64,000 nucleotides of DNA from Luteimonas arsenica (GCF_004352825.1 NZ_SJRW01000001.1:186001-250000); one strand, 5' to 3'; counted from the first letter of the stretch, positions 45,005-55,604 are shown. Notes: generated by a model from the sequence alone, not told the origin. Program-made: numbers and translations.

Positions 45005-46299
45005 TCAGCGCCCGCCGGCCGCCGGATAGGCCCGCGGCAGCTCGCCGCGCGTGGCATCGGGCTCGGCGCGCAGGTAGCGGTCGCGCAGCTCGGTCTGGCG
45101 CGAGCGCATGTCGATCGCGCGGCCGTCGAACCACACCCGGCTGGCCAGGCTGGCGACGTCGAGCGGGTCGCCGTCCCACAGCACCAGGTCGGCGCGCAGG
45201 CCCGGGGCGATGGCCCCGGTCTCGCCGTCGACGCCGAAGGCGCGCGCCGGCACCCGGGTCAGGCCGGCCAGGGCGTCCTCCCAGGGCAGGCCGTGGGCCA
45301 CGGCGTTGCCCGCCAGCTGGCGCAGTTTGCGCGCGTTGTGCGAGGAATCGCCGGCCTGGGTGAAGCCGACCTCGACCCCGGCCTCGCGCAGCACCGCGGC
45401 GTTGCGCAGGCTGGCGTGGATGCGGTCGAAGTTCGCCGGCAGGTTGTCGAGCGGGTCGACGAACACCGGCACCTGCGCCGCGGCCAGTTCGCGCGCCACG
45501 CGCCAGGCCTCGCCGCCGCCGCGGATGGCGACCTTCACGCCCTGCCTGTTCGACCAGCGCAGCAGCTGGCGGATGTCGGCGGCGCGGTCCACGGCCACCA
45601 CCAGCGGGCGCTTGCCTTCGAGGTGGCGGTGCAGGGTGGCGCGGCCGGCCGGCGTCAGCAGGGCCGAGGGCGAATCCGCGCGGATACGGCCCTGCGCCTC
45701 GTCGACCAGCTGGTCGAGCAGCATCCACTGCGCCGCGCGCGAGCCGCCGGTGAGGTTGGCGGCGCGGCTGCCGAGGTCGACGAACAGCAGCTTCGGGCCC
45801 GCCGGCTGGTCGCCGCCGTCCAGGCGCATCACCGCGCCCTGGCCGCCGATGATCGAGCCGCCGGCGCCGGTGCCGGCCGCGACCAGGGTGAAGCCGACGC
45901 CCTCAACGCGCGCCACCGGGATCAGCAGCGAGTCGGGGTTGTAGGCCAGGGTGACGTCGAACTCGGGGCGCACCGTCATCTCGTGGGCATTGCCGCCGAG
46001 CGCGAGGCGGCCATCGGTGGTGGCGTCCTCGCCCGAGACCTCCTCGATGCCGATGCCGGTGATGCCGCCGAACAGCGTGGGCGTGAGCGGCCGGCCCTCG
46101 GCCTCGACCACGCTCGCGCCGCCGGCGTCCAGGCCGCTGCCGACCGCGCTGATGCGGCCGTTGCGCACCAGCACGTCGGTGTTCTGCAGCGTGCCGCGGC
46201 TGGTGGCGGTGTGCACGGTGGCGTTGCGGATCAGCAGGTCCTGGGCATGGGCGCCCCCGGCTGCGACCAGCAGCGCGGCGATCGTGACTGCGCGGCGGA

Positions 46300-46303
<4 letters not shown>
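45005..46303 (-). CDS. exported amidohydrolase-fold protein lacking the HxH metal site
   Basis: A 432-residue secreted protein with a signal peptide ending near GGAHAQ and an amidohydrolase-superfamily layout (LLIRNATVHT start, DVLVRNGRISAVG, C-terminal GLRADLVLWDGDP). At the position where the upstream paralogue has IDIHSHL, this protein reads GGITGIG, so the two N-terminal metal-binding histidines are absent. It is therefore probably non-catalytic or uses altered metal binding. Its ATG overlaps the active paralogue's stop (ATGA), suggesting a matched partner or heterodimer. Confidence 0.8.
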
Positions 46304-47709
<1,406 letters not shown>

Positions 47710-47846
47710 TCGAGGGTCCCCGTGGTTCTTTCCGAACCCTAGCCGGGCACTGGTGCCGGGGCAATGGGCGGAAAGTCGTGTTTTCGCATGGGCGGGCAGG
47801 GTGGCGGTTCCGGCCGTGCCAGAATCCCGGGAGAAAGGAGGAAGGA

Positions 47847-48623
47847 ATGAAGGAAAAAGACCAGATCGTCGAAAACTGGCTGCCGCGCTACACCGGCGTG
47901 CCGCTGGACGGCTTCGGCGAGCACATCCTGCTCACCAACTTCGGCGGCTACCTCGGCCACTTCGCGCGCCTGACCGGTGCGGAGATCGTCGGCACCGACC
48001 GCCCGATGCCCAGCGCCACCGCCGACGGCATCACCATGATCAACTTCGGCATGGGCAGCCCGAACGCGGCCACGCTCATGGACCTGCTGTCCGCGATCAG
48101 CCCGAAGGCGGTGCTGTTCCTCGGCAAGTGCGGCGGGCTGAAGAAGAAGAACCAGCTCGGCGACCTGGTGCTGCCGATCGCCGCCATCCGCGGCGAGGGC
48201 ACCAGCGACGACTACCTGCCGCCGCAGGTCCCGGCGCTGCCGGCCTTCGCCCTGCAGCGCGCGGTCTCGACCTCGATCCGCGACGCCGGCCTGGACTACT
48301 GGACCGGCACCGTCTACACCACCAACCGCCGCGTCTGGGAGCACGACGAGGCCTTCAAGGAGCGCCTGCGCACGATGCGCTGCATGGCCATCGACATGGA
48401 GACCGCCACCGTGTTCGCCGCCGGCTTCGCCAACCGCATTCCCAGTGGCGCGCTGCTGCTGGTCAGCGACCAGCCGATGATTCCCGAAGGCGTGAAGACC
48501 GAGGCCTCCGATGCGCAGGTGAGCACGCGCTTCGTCGAAGGCCACATCCAGGTCGGCATCGAGTCGCTGCGCCTGATCCGCCGCCACGGCAAGTCCGTGC
48601 GCCACCTGAGGTTCGACGAATGA
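47847..48623 (+). CDS. amn: AMP nucleosidase
   Basis: A 258-residue enzyme of the purine nucleoside phosphorylase-like superfamily, hydrolysing AMP to adenine and ribose 5-phosphate. It shows LTNFGGYLGHFARL, FGMGSPNAATLMDLL, LFLGKCGGLKKKN and the terminal MAIDMETATVFAAGF ligand block that binds ribose, then VSDQPM. This is the short form found in xanthomonads and Bacteroidetes, not the long E. coli Amn. AAAGGAGGAAGGA precedes the ATG. Coupled by a four-base overlap to the DUF924 gene. Confidence 0.87.
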   Translation: MKEKDQIVENWLPRYTGVPLDGFGEHILLTNFGGYLGHFARLTGAEIVGTDRPMPSATADGITMINFGMGSPNAATLMDLLSAISPKAVLFLGKCGGLKKKNQLGDLVLPIAAIRGEGTSDDYLPPQVPALPAFALQRAVSTSIRDAGLDYWTGTVYTTNRRVWEHDEAFKERLRTMRCMAIDMETATVFAAGFANRIPSGALLLVSDQPMIPEGVKTEASDAQVSTRFVEGHIQVGIESLRLIRRHGKSVRHLRFDE

Positions 48624-49171
48624 ACACTGCAAACGATCTGCCCGCGGCCCGCGAGGTCGTGGATTTCTGGCGCGAAGCTGGCCAGGCCAAGTGGTTCGGC
48701 GGCGGCGACGCCTTCGACGCCGAGCTGCGCGAGCGCTTCGAGGCCGCGCACTTCGCCGCCGCGCGCCGCGAGCTGGAGTCGTGGATGGAGACGGCCGACG
48801 GCGCGCTGGCCCTGCTGGTGCTGCTCGACCAGGTTCCGCGCAACATCTTCCGCGGCAGCGCGCATTCCTACGCCACCGATCCGCTGGCCCTGCACTACGC
48901 CGAGCGCATGCTGGAGTCGGGCCTGGACCGCGAAGTCGAGCCCGGGCTGCGGGTATTCTGCTACCTGCCGTTCGAGCATTCGGAGAAGCTGCTCGACCAG
49001 GAGCGCTCGGTCGCGCTCATGGCCGATCTGGGCGAGGTCTACGCCGACTACGCGGTGCAGCATTTCGAAGTGATCGAACGCTTCGGCCGCTTCCCGCACC
49101 GCAACCGCGCCCTGGGCCGGATCAACAGCGCCGACGAACAGGCTTGGCTCGATGCTGGTGGAGGCTTCTAG
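48620..49171 (+). CDS. DUF924 family protein
   Basis: A 183-residue soluble protein. The family hallmarks are VVDFWREAGQAKWFGG, the all-helical stretch with VLLDQVPRNIFRGS, CYLPFEHSEKL and ERFGRFPHRNRALGR. The fold resembles TPR-like helical proteins, but no biochemical function is established. Start overlaps the amn stop (ATGA), so the two are translationally coupled. The inverted-repeat element C begins three bases after its stop. Confidence 0.83.
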   Translation: MNTANDLPAAREVVDFWREAGQAKWFGGGDAFDAELRERFEAAHFAAARRELESWMETADGALALLVLLDQVPRNIFRGSAHSYATDPLALHYAERMLESGLDREVEPGLRVFCYLPFEHSEKLLDQERSVALMADLGEVYADYAVQHFEVIERFGRFPHRNRALGRINSADEQAWLDAGGGF

Positions 49172-49174
49172 AAA

Positions 49175-49459
49175 AGCTTTTGCCACGGATGAACGCGGAT
49201 TACGCGGATTTACACGGATAGAGCGAGAGCCTTTGTAGAAAAGGCGCTTGCAGGCAAGCGTTCCGGCTGCGCCGGCTGATCGGGAAGGAAGCGAAAGGCA
49301 ACAGCGTGTTTGGCCACGGATTTGCGCGGATTACGCGGATCTGGCCGAGGCAAGCGTGTTGCCAGAAAGCCTTGAAAAAGAGAATGCCCCGGCAAAGCGT
49401 GGTGCCATCGCTGGCCTCGGCCAGATCCGCGTAATCCGCGTTCATCCGTGGCAAAAGCT
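49175..49459. repeat. nested inverted-repeat element C (35-bp perfect outer arms)
   Basis: Positions 49175-49209 are the exact reverse complement of 49425-49459. Inside, 49325-49350 is the exact reverse complement of 49415-49440, so the right arm serves two left arms: an outer one and one in the middle. It looks like one copy inserted into or recombined with another. The 322-bp gap between DUF924 and the Grx4 gene holds no gene beyond this. The centre 49351-49414 is the inverted, slightly diverged copy of the centre of element D. Confidence 0.9.
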
Positions 49460-49493
49460 CTTCCTCGCAAAGCCACGCCCGAAGCGCGACGCC

Positions 49494-50420
49494 TCAGTAA
49501 CGCGGAATCGTTGCGTTCGCCTGTTCCGCCCAGGCGTCGATGCCGCCCTCGACGCTGTAGACCTCGCGGAAACCGAGTTGGCGGAAGTGCTCGGCCGCCT
49601 GCATGCTGCGGCCGCCGTGGTGGCAGAGGAAGGCGAGCGGGGTGTCCTTCGGCAGGCCCTCGAGCGCGCCCGGGCCCTCGTCGAGGGTGGAATGCGGCAC
49701 CGGCGCGGTGGCGATCGCGCGTTCTTCAGCTGGACGCACGTCGACCAGGCGCACGCTGCCGTCGGTGGCGCGGGCCTGGGCGTCGGCCGGTGACATTGCA
49801 CGCACGGCCGGCGGCGCGTTCGGGTTTTCCACCACCAGGCCGCGGCCGCGGGTGTCGTCGGCGAAGTCGATCACCAGGCCGTCGGCGCGGCGCGCGGCGG
49901 CGACCGCCACCTGCACCGGGATGCCGTCGCAGTCGACGGTGATCGCGTTCGCGTCGCGGGTGGCCAGCGCCAGCCGGGTGCGGAAGTTCGGGTCGATGTC
50001 GATCTGCACGGCAAGGTCGCCGCCGGCATCGTCGATGGCCTTGCGCAGGGTGGGGTGCGCGGCCGGGGTGATGGTGATGGTGGGCGGGGTGCGATCCGGC
50101 GGCGGCAGGCCGAGGGCTGCGTGCAGTTCGCCGGAGTTCGCCATCTGCTCGATGATGTCGCTGCCGCCGACCAGTTCGCCGCCGATGTAGAGCTGCGGGA
50201 TCGTGGGCCAGTTGCCATAGGCCTTGATGCCCTCGCGGATCTCGCCATCGGCCAGCACGTTGACGTGCGCGTAGGGCTGCTCCAGCGCGGACAGCGCCGC
50301 CACCGCCTTGGCCGAGAAGCCGCACTGCGGTGCCCGCGGATCGCCCTTCATGAACAGCACGATGCGGTTGGCCTGCAGCAGGTCTTCAATGCGCTGGCGG
50401 AGTTCTGGCGTGAGGGACAT
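49494..50420 (-). CDS. Grx4 monothiol glutaredoxin - A-type-carrier-like - rhodanese fusion
   Basis: A 308-residue three-part protein. Residues 1-105 are a monothiol glutaredoxin with CGFS (Cys 33) and GGELVGGSDI for Fe-S cluster/GSH binding. About 112-205 resemble an A-type Fe-S carrier (ITITPAAHPTLRKAI to LVVENPNAPP), but its three cluster cysteines are gone. About 208-308 are a rhodanese domain with active-site Cys in FLCHHGGRS. Probably handles Fe-S cluster delivery combined with sulfur transfer. ATG at 50420 starts the glutaredoxin domain. Confidence 0.87.
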   Translation of the reverse strand: MSLTPELRQRIEDLLQANRIVLFMKGDPRAPQCGFSAKAVAALSALEQPYAHVNVLADGEIREGIKAYGNWPTIPQLYIGGELVGGSDIIEQMANSGELHAALGLPPPDRTPPTITITPAAHPTLRKAIDDAGGDLAVQIDIDPNFRTRLALATRDANAITVDCDGIPVQVAVAAARRADGLVIDFADDTRGRGLVVENPNAPPAVRAMSPADAQARATDGSVRLVDVRPAEERAIATAPVPHSTLDEGPGALEGLPKDTPLAFLCHHGGRSMQAAEHFRQLGFREVYSVEGGIDAWAEQANATIPRY

Positions 50421-50545
50421 GGCGGGCACCGCGGGGTTGAGTGGGCTGCATAGGGTACCCCGCGCGCCATGCGGGAGCCTTGATCCGGGTCATCGACGTG
50501 TGTCCATGCGGCCCGCGGGCGGCGTTCCCGTGCCACCATCTCCCG

Positions 50546-51325
50546 ATGCCCGGCCCCGCTTCCCTCCATGCCGCTCCCCGCCACCCGCACGCATGGGCGT
50601 GGTTCGCACTGGCCCTGCACCTCGCCGTGGCGCTCGCCTGGTGGCAGCTGGGCTGGCGCTGGGGCCTGCCGCTGCTGCTGGCCCTGCACCTGGGCTTCGT
50701 CTGGGGCACGCTGCGGCCCGGTTCGCGCCTGTTCGGCCCGGTGCGGCGGAGTTTCCCGGCGACCGGCCGCGACGTGTGGCTGACCATCGACGACGGTCCG
50801 TCCGACGACACCGCCGCCGTCCTCGACCTGCTCGACGCGCACGGCGCGAAGGCCACTTTCTTCCTCGTCGGCGAACGCGCCGCTGCGCGCCCCGAACTGG
50901 TACGCGAGATCGCCGCCCGCGGCCACGGCATCGGCAATCACAGCCACACCCACCCCCAGGCCCGCTTCTGGGCCCTGGGCCCGCGCGCGATGCGCCGCGA
51001 GATCCTCGACTGCCAGCAGGCGCTGACCGCCATCACCGGCACGTCCCCGCGCTGGTTCCGCGCCGTCGTCGGCCATGCCAACCCTTTCGTGCACGCGCCG
51101 CTGCGTGACGCCGGCCTGTCGCGCCTGGCCTGGAGCGCCCGCGGCTACGACGCCGTCGAATCCGACCCCGCCCGCGTCGCCGCCCGCATCGCCGCAGACC
51201 TCGCGCCGGGCGCCATCGTCCTCCTCCACGAAGGCGCCCCCCACGGCCGCAGCGTCGACATCATCGCCGCGGTACTAGCCCGGACGCAGGGTGCGGGCTA
51301 TCGGGCGGTGGTTCCGGTGGGGTGA
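50546..51325 (+). CDS. NodB-type polysaccharide deacetylase family protein
   Basis: A 259-residue protein. Two membrane helices (about 13-50) precede a NodB deacetylase domain. Motif 1 is LTIDDGPSDDT (metal-binding Asp-Asp), motif 2 is NHSHTH (His-x-x-His type), and RAVVGHANPF and GAIVLLHEG hold the later motifs. Such enzymes remove N- or O-acetyl groups from envelope glycans, lipid A or peptidoglycan. Anchored to the inner membrane. ATG 50546 is chosen so that the protein begins before the helices. Element D follows 15 bp after the stop. Confidence 0.85.
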   Translation: MPGPASLHAAPRHPHAWAWFALALHLAVALAWWQLGWRWGLPLLLALHLGFVWGTLRPGSRLFGPVRRSFPATGRDVWLTIDDGPSDDTAAVLDLLDAHGAKATFFLVGERAAARPELVREIAARGHGIGNHSHTHPQARFWALGPRAMRREILDCQQALTAITGTSPRWFRAVVGHANPFVHAPLRDAGLSRLAWSARGYDAVESDPARVAARIAADLAPGAIVLLHEGAPHGRSVDIIAAVLARTQGAGYRAVVPVG

Positions 51326-51340
51326 GGGAAGAGCAGAAGA

Positions 51341-51487
51341 TTTGCCACGGATTTGCGCGGATTACGCGGATCTGGCTGAGGCCAGCGATGGCACTATGCT
51401 TTTACCGGGGCATTCTCCTTTTTCAGGCTTCCCGGCAACACTCTTGCCTCAGCCAGATCCGCGTAATCCGCGCAAATCCGTGGCAAA
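51341..51487. repeat. inverted-repeat element D (42-bp perfect arms)
   Basis: Positions 51341-51382 are the exact reverse complement of 51446-51487, with a 63-base centre. The most perfect copy in the window. The centre matches the centre of element C in opposite orientation (for example CGGGGCATTCTCC here, GAGAATGCCCCG there), so C and D are inverted copies of the same unit. It fills the gap between the NodB-type gene and the convergent methyltransferase; no gene is seen in it. Confidence 0.93.
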
Positions 51488-51519
51488 AAAAAGATGCCCC
51501 GCCCAGCGCGCGCGGCAGC

Positions 51520-52221
51520 TCAGTCGCGGTGAGCCACTACCAGCCAGTTGTTGAACGGCGTATTCCCGTACAGCGGCCGGAACTCGACGGAAAGCCCGGC
51601 GCCGGTGAGCGCGGTTTCCAGTTCGGCGCGGGTGGGGTAGCGCTTGGGCACTTCCTGCATCCAGCCGGCGAGGTGGGCGAGGCGGTCGGTGATGCGGGTG
51701 GTGCGGCCGCGGCGGGTGTCGTCGCCCAGGCCGCTGCGGATCACCAGCCTGGCGCCGGGCACCAGCATCGCGGCGGTGTCGGCGAGCAGGCGGGCCTGGG
51801 CTTCGGCGTCGAGGTACTGCAGCACGTCCAGGATGGCGACGCTCCCTTGGTGCGGAGGCCAGCCTTCGGCGAGGTCGACCACTTCGAAGCGGGCGTTGCC
51901 GGCGATGCCGTTGCGCTCGGCGATCATTCGGCCGCGCTTGATCTTGTCGGCGTCGATGTCCACGCCGTGCCAGGGCATGGCCTGGCCGTCGAGGCGCAGG
52001 GCGTGCAGCAGGAGGCCCAGGCCGCAACCCAGGTCGAGCACGGGCGCGTCGGTGCCGCGCAGGGCCTCAAGCACGCCGGGGTACAGCGGATCCGTGCGCA
52101 GCTTGGTCAGCGTGTAGTAGTAGTCGTAGCGGTTGCCGTAGAAGCGCGGTGGCAGGAAGGCACGGGCGATCGCGCGGGCCTCGTCGGGCGGGAAGGGGGC
52201 GTCGGCGGCTCTGGGGCTCAT
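51520..52221 (-). CDS. class I SAM-dependent methyltransferase
   Basis: A 233-residue cytoplasmic methyltransferase. Motif I is LDLGCGLGLLLHAL near residue 65, with GVDIDADKIKRG as the acidic motif II and VAILDVLQYLD in motif III. The N-terminal FLPPRFYGNRYDYYY stretch is shared by xanthomonad homologues. The substrate is unknown. Its ATG overlaps the GDSL hydrolase stop (ATGA); with the aminotransferase it forms a three-gene operon. Confidence 0.82.
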   Translation of the reverse strand: MSPRAADAPFPPDEARAIARAFLPPRFYGNRYDYYYTLTKLRTDPLYPGVLEALRGTDAPVLDLGCGLGLLLHALRLDGQAMPWHGVDIDADKIKRGRMIAERNGIAGNARFEVVDLAEGWPPHQGSVAILDVLQYLDAEAQARLLADTAAMLVPGARLVIRSGLGDDTRRGRTTRITDRLAHLAGWMQEVPKRYPTRAELETALTGAGLSVEFRPLYGNTPFNNWLVVAHRD

Positions 52222-52856
52222 GCGTCGTCCTTGGCGTTGCCGTGGGATGGCTGCAGCAGGCGGCGCGCGACCGGCAGGGCCAGGCGCGTCCACTCCGCAT
52301 ACATCAGGGCGGAGGGATGCAGGCCGTCTTCGGCCAGCATGTCGGGTTCGGCGCCGCGTTCGCGGCTCACCGCGGTGATGTCGACGAAGGCGACGCCGCG
52401 GGCTTCGCAGGCCGCGCGCGCGGCTGCGTTGTACGCATCGAGCTCGCGCGCGATGGCCGAGGTGTCGCGGCCGGAGGCGGCGGCGAACGGGGTGACGCCC
52501 CAGTCCGGGATCGACAGCACCAGCACGCGGTCGGCGCGGGCGCCGGCGAAGCCGATGGCGCGATCGAGCAGGGCGGCGAACTCGTCGGCGTAGTTGCCGG
52601 GGTCGCGGCCGCGGTACTGGTTGTTGACGCCGATCAGCAGGCTGGCGAAGTCATAGGGTCCCTGCGGCGCGGCTTCGTCGATCGCGGCGTCGAGCTCGTC
52701 GGTGGTCCAGCCCGTGGTCGCGATGGTCCACGGGTCGTCGAGGTCGATGCCTTCCGCGCGCAGCCGCGATGCGAGCTGGTGCGGCCAGCGGCCTTCGACC
52801 GCGACGGCTTCGCCGATGGTGTAGGAGTCGCCGAGCGCGAGGTAGCGCAGGCCCAC
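52218..52856 (-). CDS. SGNH/GDSL-fold hydrolase
   Basis: A 212-residue cytoplasmic esterase/lipase of the SGNH superfamily. Block I is ALGDSYTIGE with the nucleophile Ser, block III GVNNQY with Asn, and block V DGLHPS with the catalytic Asp/His. No signal peptide. The start is GTG 52856, four bases after the aminotransferase stop; the longer frame would start inside that gene. The substrate is unknown. Middle gene of the aminotransferase / SGNH / methyltransferase operon. Confidence 0.85.
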   Translation of the reverse strand: MGLRYLALGDSYTIGEAVAVEGRWPHQLASRLRAEGIDLDDPWTIATTGWTTDELDAAIDEAAPQGPYDFASLLIGVNNQYRGRDPGNYADEFAALLDRAIGFAGARADRVLVLSIPDWGVTPFAAASGRDTSAIARELDAYNAAARAACEARGVAFVDITAVSRERGAEPDMLAEDGLHPSALMYAEWTRLALPVARRLLQPSHGNAKDDA

Positions 52857-52860
52857 GCGC

Positions 52861-54129
52861 TCAGGCCACCGCGGCCTGCGCCAGCGGCGCGGCCTCCGCC
52901 GCCGTGGCCGCATCCGCGCGCCGCTGCAGCACGCGGTCGATGCGCCGGAACACCTCGCGCAGCTGCTCCGGCTCCGGCAGCAGGGTCACGCGGAAGTGGT
53001 TGCGATAGGGCACGTTGAAGCTCGAACCCGGCACCACCAGCACGTGCTCGGTCTCCATCAGCTCCAGCGCGAAATCGTGGTCGTCGAAGCCCTGGGCCGC
53101 CGGGCCGACCACGCCCGGGAAGGCGTACAGCGCGCCGTCGGGGACCTGCAGTTCCAGGTGCGGGCTGGCCGCGCAGGCCTCGGCGACGATGCGCCGCGCC
53201 TCGTGCAGGCGGCCGCCGGGCGCGACCAGCGGGCCGATGGTGTCCAGTCCCGACAGCGCCGCCGGCACCGCGAACTGCCCCGGCACGTTGGCGCACAGGC
53301 GCAGCGCGCCGAGCAGGTCGATGGCGTGGCGGTAGTCGCGGGTGGCGCCCTCGTCGCCGGACAGCATCGCCCAGCCGATGCGCCAGCCGCAGGCGCGGTG
53401 CACCTTGCTCAGGCCACCGAACGACAGGCAGGGCACGTCTCCGGCCAGCGGCGCCAGCGGTTCGAAGCGCGCGCCGTCGTAGGTGATGCCGTCGTAGATC
53501 TCGTCGGCCATCAGCAGCAGGCCGTGGCGTCGGGCGATGGCGACGATGCGCTCCAGCAGCTCGCGCGGGTAGCTGGCGCCGGTGGGGTTGTTGGGGTTGA
53601 TCAGCACGATCGCGCGCGTGCGCGGGGACACCAGGGCCTCGATCTCGTCGGGATCGGGCAGGAAGCCGTTGCCCGCGTGGCAGCGGTAGTACACCGGGCG
53701 GCCGTCGTTGAGGATGGTCGCCGCCGACCACAGCGGGTAGTCGGGCGAGGGCAGCAGCACTTCGTCGCCCGGGTTGAGCAGGGCGCGCAGGCTGATGTCG
53801 ATCAGTTCGCTGACGCCGTTGCCGATGAAGACGTTGTCCGCCGAGGCGCCCGGGGTGCCGATCGCGGCGTGGTGCCCGGCGATGGCTTCGCGCGCGGCCG
53901 GCAGGCCCTGCTGGTGGGCGTAGGGATCGGTGTCCTGGATGCGGTCGGCGATCGCGCGCTGCATGTGCTCGGGCGCACGGAAGCCGAAGGCCCCGGGGTT
54001 GCCGATGTTGAGCTTGATCAGGCTGTGGCCCTGGGCCTCGAGCTCGCGGGCGCGGCGGGCGAGCTCGCCGCGGATTTCGTAGCGCACCTCGGTCAGGCGT
54101 TCGCGGATCGGCAGGGTCGGGGCGGGCAT
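52861..54129 (-). CDS. pyridoxal-phosphate aminotransferase, AlaA/YfbQ-like
   Basis: A 422-residue class I/II aminotransferase. It begins EVRYEIRGELARRARELE followed by KLNIGNPGAFGFRAPEH, the signature of the AlaA/YfbQ alanine-transaminase group. NPNNPTGA, MADEIYDGITY and SFGGLSKVHRACGWRIG (PLP-binding Lys) are intact. Transfers an amino group between alanine and 2-oxoglutarate or a close keto acid. First gene of the three-gene operon. ATG at 54129. Confidence 0.88.
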   Translation of the reverse strand: MPAPTLPIRERLTEVRYEIRGELARRARELEAQGHSLIKLNIGNPGAFGFRAPEHMQRAIADRIQDTDPYAHQQGLPAAREAIAGHHAAIGTPGASADNVFIGNGVSELIDISLRALLNPGDEVLLPSPDYPLWSAATILNDGRPVYYRCHAGNGFLPDPDEIEALVSPRTRAIVLINPNNPTGASYPRELLERIVAIARRHGLLLMADEIYDGITYDGARFEPLAPLAGDVPCLSFGGLSKVHRACGWRIGWAMLSGDEGATRDYRHAIDLLGALRLCANVPGQFAVPAALSGLDTIGPLVAPGGRLHEARRIVAEACAASPHLELQVPDGALYAFPGVVGPAAQGFDDHDFALELMETEHVLVVPGSSFNVPYRNHFRVTLLPEPEQLREVFRRIDRVLQRRADAATAAEAAPLAQAAVA

Positions 54130-54209
54130 CGTGCGCGGATCGGTGGGGAAACCCGCGGATCCTAGCGGAAAAGCGCCGCTGGCGCTGTCGGCCGCCCGCT
54201 GGGCTGCGC

Positions 54210-55523
54210 TCAGCCGTACGGGAAGGAAGGGCAGTCCGGGGCGGCCGCCGGCGGCGGCGGGTCGGCCAGCAGCGCCATCAGGCTCGCCGCGGCATGGCGG
54301 GCGACCTCCCCCAGCGTCGCCGCCGGCGTGCTGTCGCCGACCTCATAGGTCACTGCCGGCGCGCCCAGGTGGCAGAACGCCCAGTTCTTGAACACCGGCG
54401 TGCGCGCGGCGGACGGCCTGTCGTCGATGTCGAATTCCGCCTGCATCGCGGCCATCCATGCATGCAGCACCCCGTCCGGCGCCCGCGCCGGGTCCTCGGC
54501 GACGGTGTAGAACACGTCGCGGAAGGTGGAGTGGAAGTCGATGGCGAAGACCGTGCGGCCGCGGGCGCCGCGCGCGGCCAGCAGGTCGCGCAGCGCGCGC
54601 GTCTCCGGCTGCGCGAACGGCCCCCAGTCGCGGTTGATGTCGACGCCGCGGGCGTTGCCGCGCCAGTGGCCTTCGACCACGCCGTCGGGATTCAGCAGCG
54701 GCACCACCAGCACCTGCACCCGGCCGCGGAAGGCGCGTGCCTGAGGGGTGTCGGCGGCCAGCGCCTCGACGAAGCCCATCAGCGCCTGGGTGCCGGTGTT
54801 CTCGGGCGGGTGCTGGCGGCCGACCACCAGCAGCAGGGGGGCATCCGCGCCCGCGCCGAATTCGAACATCCGCAGCGGGCGGCCCTGCACCGAGCTGCCG
54901 AAGCGGCCCGTGGCGGCATCCACCTGCGCCGCGATGCGCGTCGACCACGCCTCGAAATCACCGGGCAGCAGCGGTGGCTGTGCGAACACGCGCAGCTCGC
55001 CGGCCTCCAGTTGCAGCAGCAGGCGGGCGTTCCCGTCGGCATCGACCTGGAATGCCGTCGGGTCGGCCTCCTGCCAGTCGCGCCCGTCGCGGCTGAGCTT
55101 GGGCACGTAGCGATGGCGGTAGTCGTGCGGGTAGGCGAACCGCAGTTCCAGCGCGCGCGGCGCATCGCTGCGGATGCGGAAGCCGTACCACGGACTGGGG
55201 TTCACGGGATGGACCTCGGGCGCGATGTCGACGCGGTAGCGGCCATCGCCCACTCGTTCGACGCCCGACAGCCGGGCCGCCGACAGCTGGTTGTCGAAGC
55301 GGATGCCATCGGCTTCGAACCGCCAGGTCCGGCGTGCCTGCAGCGTCGCGCCGGGGTCATTCGTGGCCGGAGTCGCGACAGCGGTCGCCGCTGCCGCCGA
55401 CGGACCCGCAGGCGGGTGCGAGACGCAGCCCGCCACGAGCAGCGCCAGCAGGGCAGGCAGCCAGGCGGCGGTGCGCGTGATCGGGAGGCGGCCATGCAGA
55501 TGGCCGTGGGGGCAGCAGTCCAT
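54210..55523 (-). CDS. M14 zinc carboxypeptidase (cytosolic-carboxypeptidase-like subgroup), lipoprotein
   Basis: A 437-residue exported M14 peptidase. The N-terminal beta-sandwich ends in SPWYGFRIRS and LRFAYP, the arrangement of CCP/AGBL-type M14 proteins. Zinc ligands are His and Glu in GRQHPPENTG and His in IDFHST; the catalytic Glu is in VTYEVGD. The signal sequence ends LLVAGC, preceded by an unusual Cys/His-rich head (DCCPHGHLHG). Eukaryotic CCPs trim glutamate from tubulin tails; the bacterial substrate is probably a peptide or peptidoglycan stem. Divergent from rsgA. Confidence 0.83.
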   Translation of the reverse strand: MDCCPHGHLHGRLPITRTAAWLPALLALLVAGCVSHPPAGPSAAAATAVATPATNDPGATLQARRTWRFEADGIRFDNQLSAARLSGVERVGDGRYRVDIAPEVHPVNPSPWYGFRIRSDAPRALELRFAYPHDYRHRYVPKLSRDGRDWQEADPTAFQVDADGNARLLLQLEAGELRVFAQPPLLPGDFEAWSTRIAAQVDAATGRFGSSVQGRPLRMFEFGAGADAPLLLVVGRQHPPENTGTQALMGFVEALAADTPQARAFRGRVQVLVVPLLNPDGVVEGHWRGNARGVDINRDWGPFAQPETRALRDLLAARGARGRTVFAIDFHSTFRDVFYTVAEDPARAPDGVLHAWMAAMQAEFDIDDRPSAARTPVFKNWAFCHLGAPAVTYEVGDSTPAATLGEVARHAAASLMALLADPPPPAAAPDCPSFPYG

Positions 55524-55604
55524 CGGGAATCCGTGCGGGAAGGTGACCGCGCGATGGTCGCAGCCGGTCGGCGGGCTTGCCAAGCCGGCGGTAGAATCGC
55601 GGCC

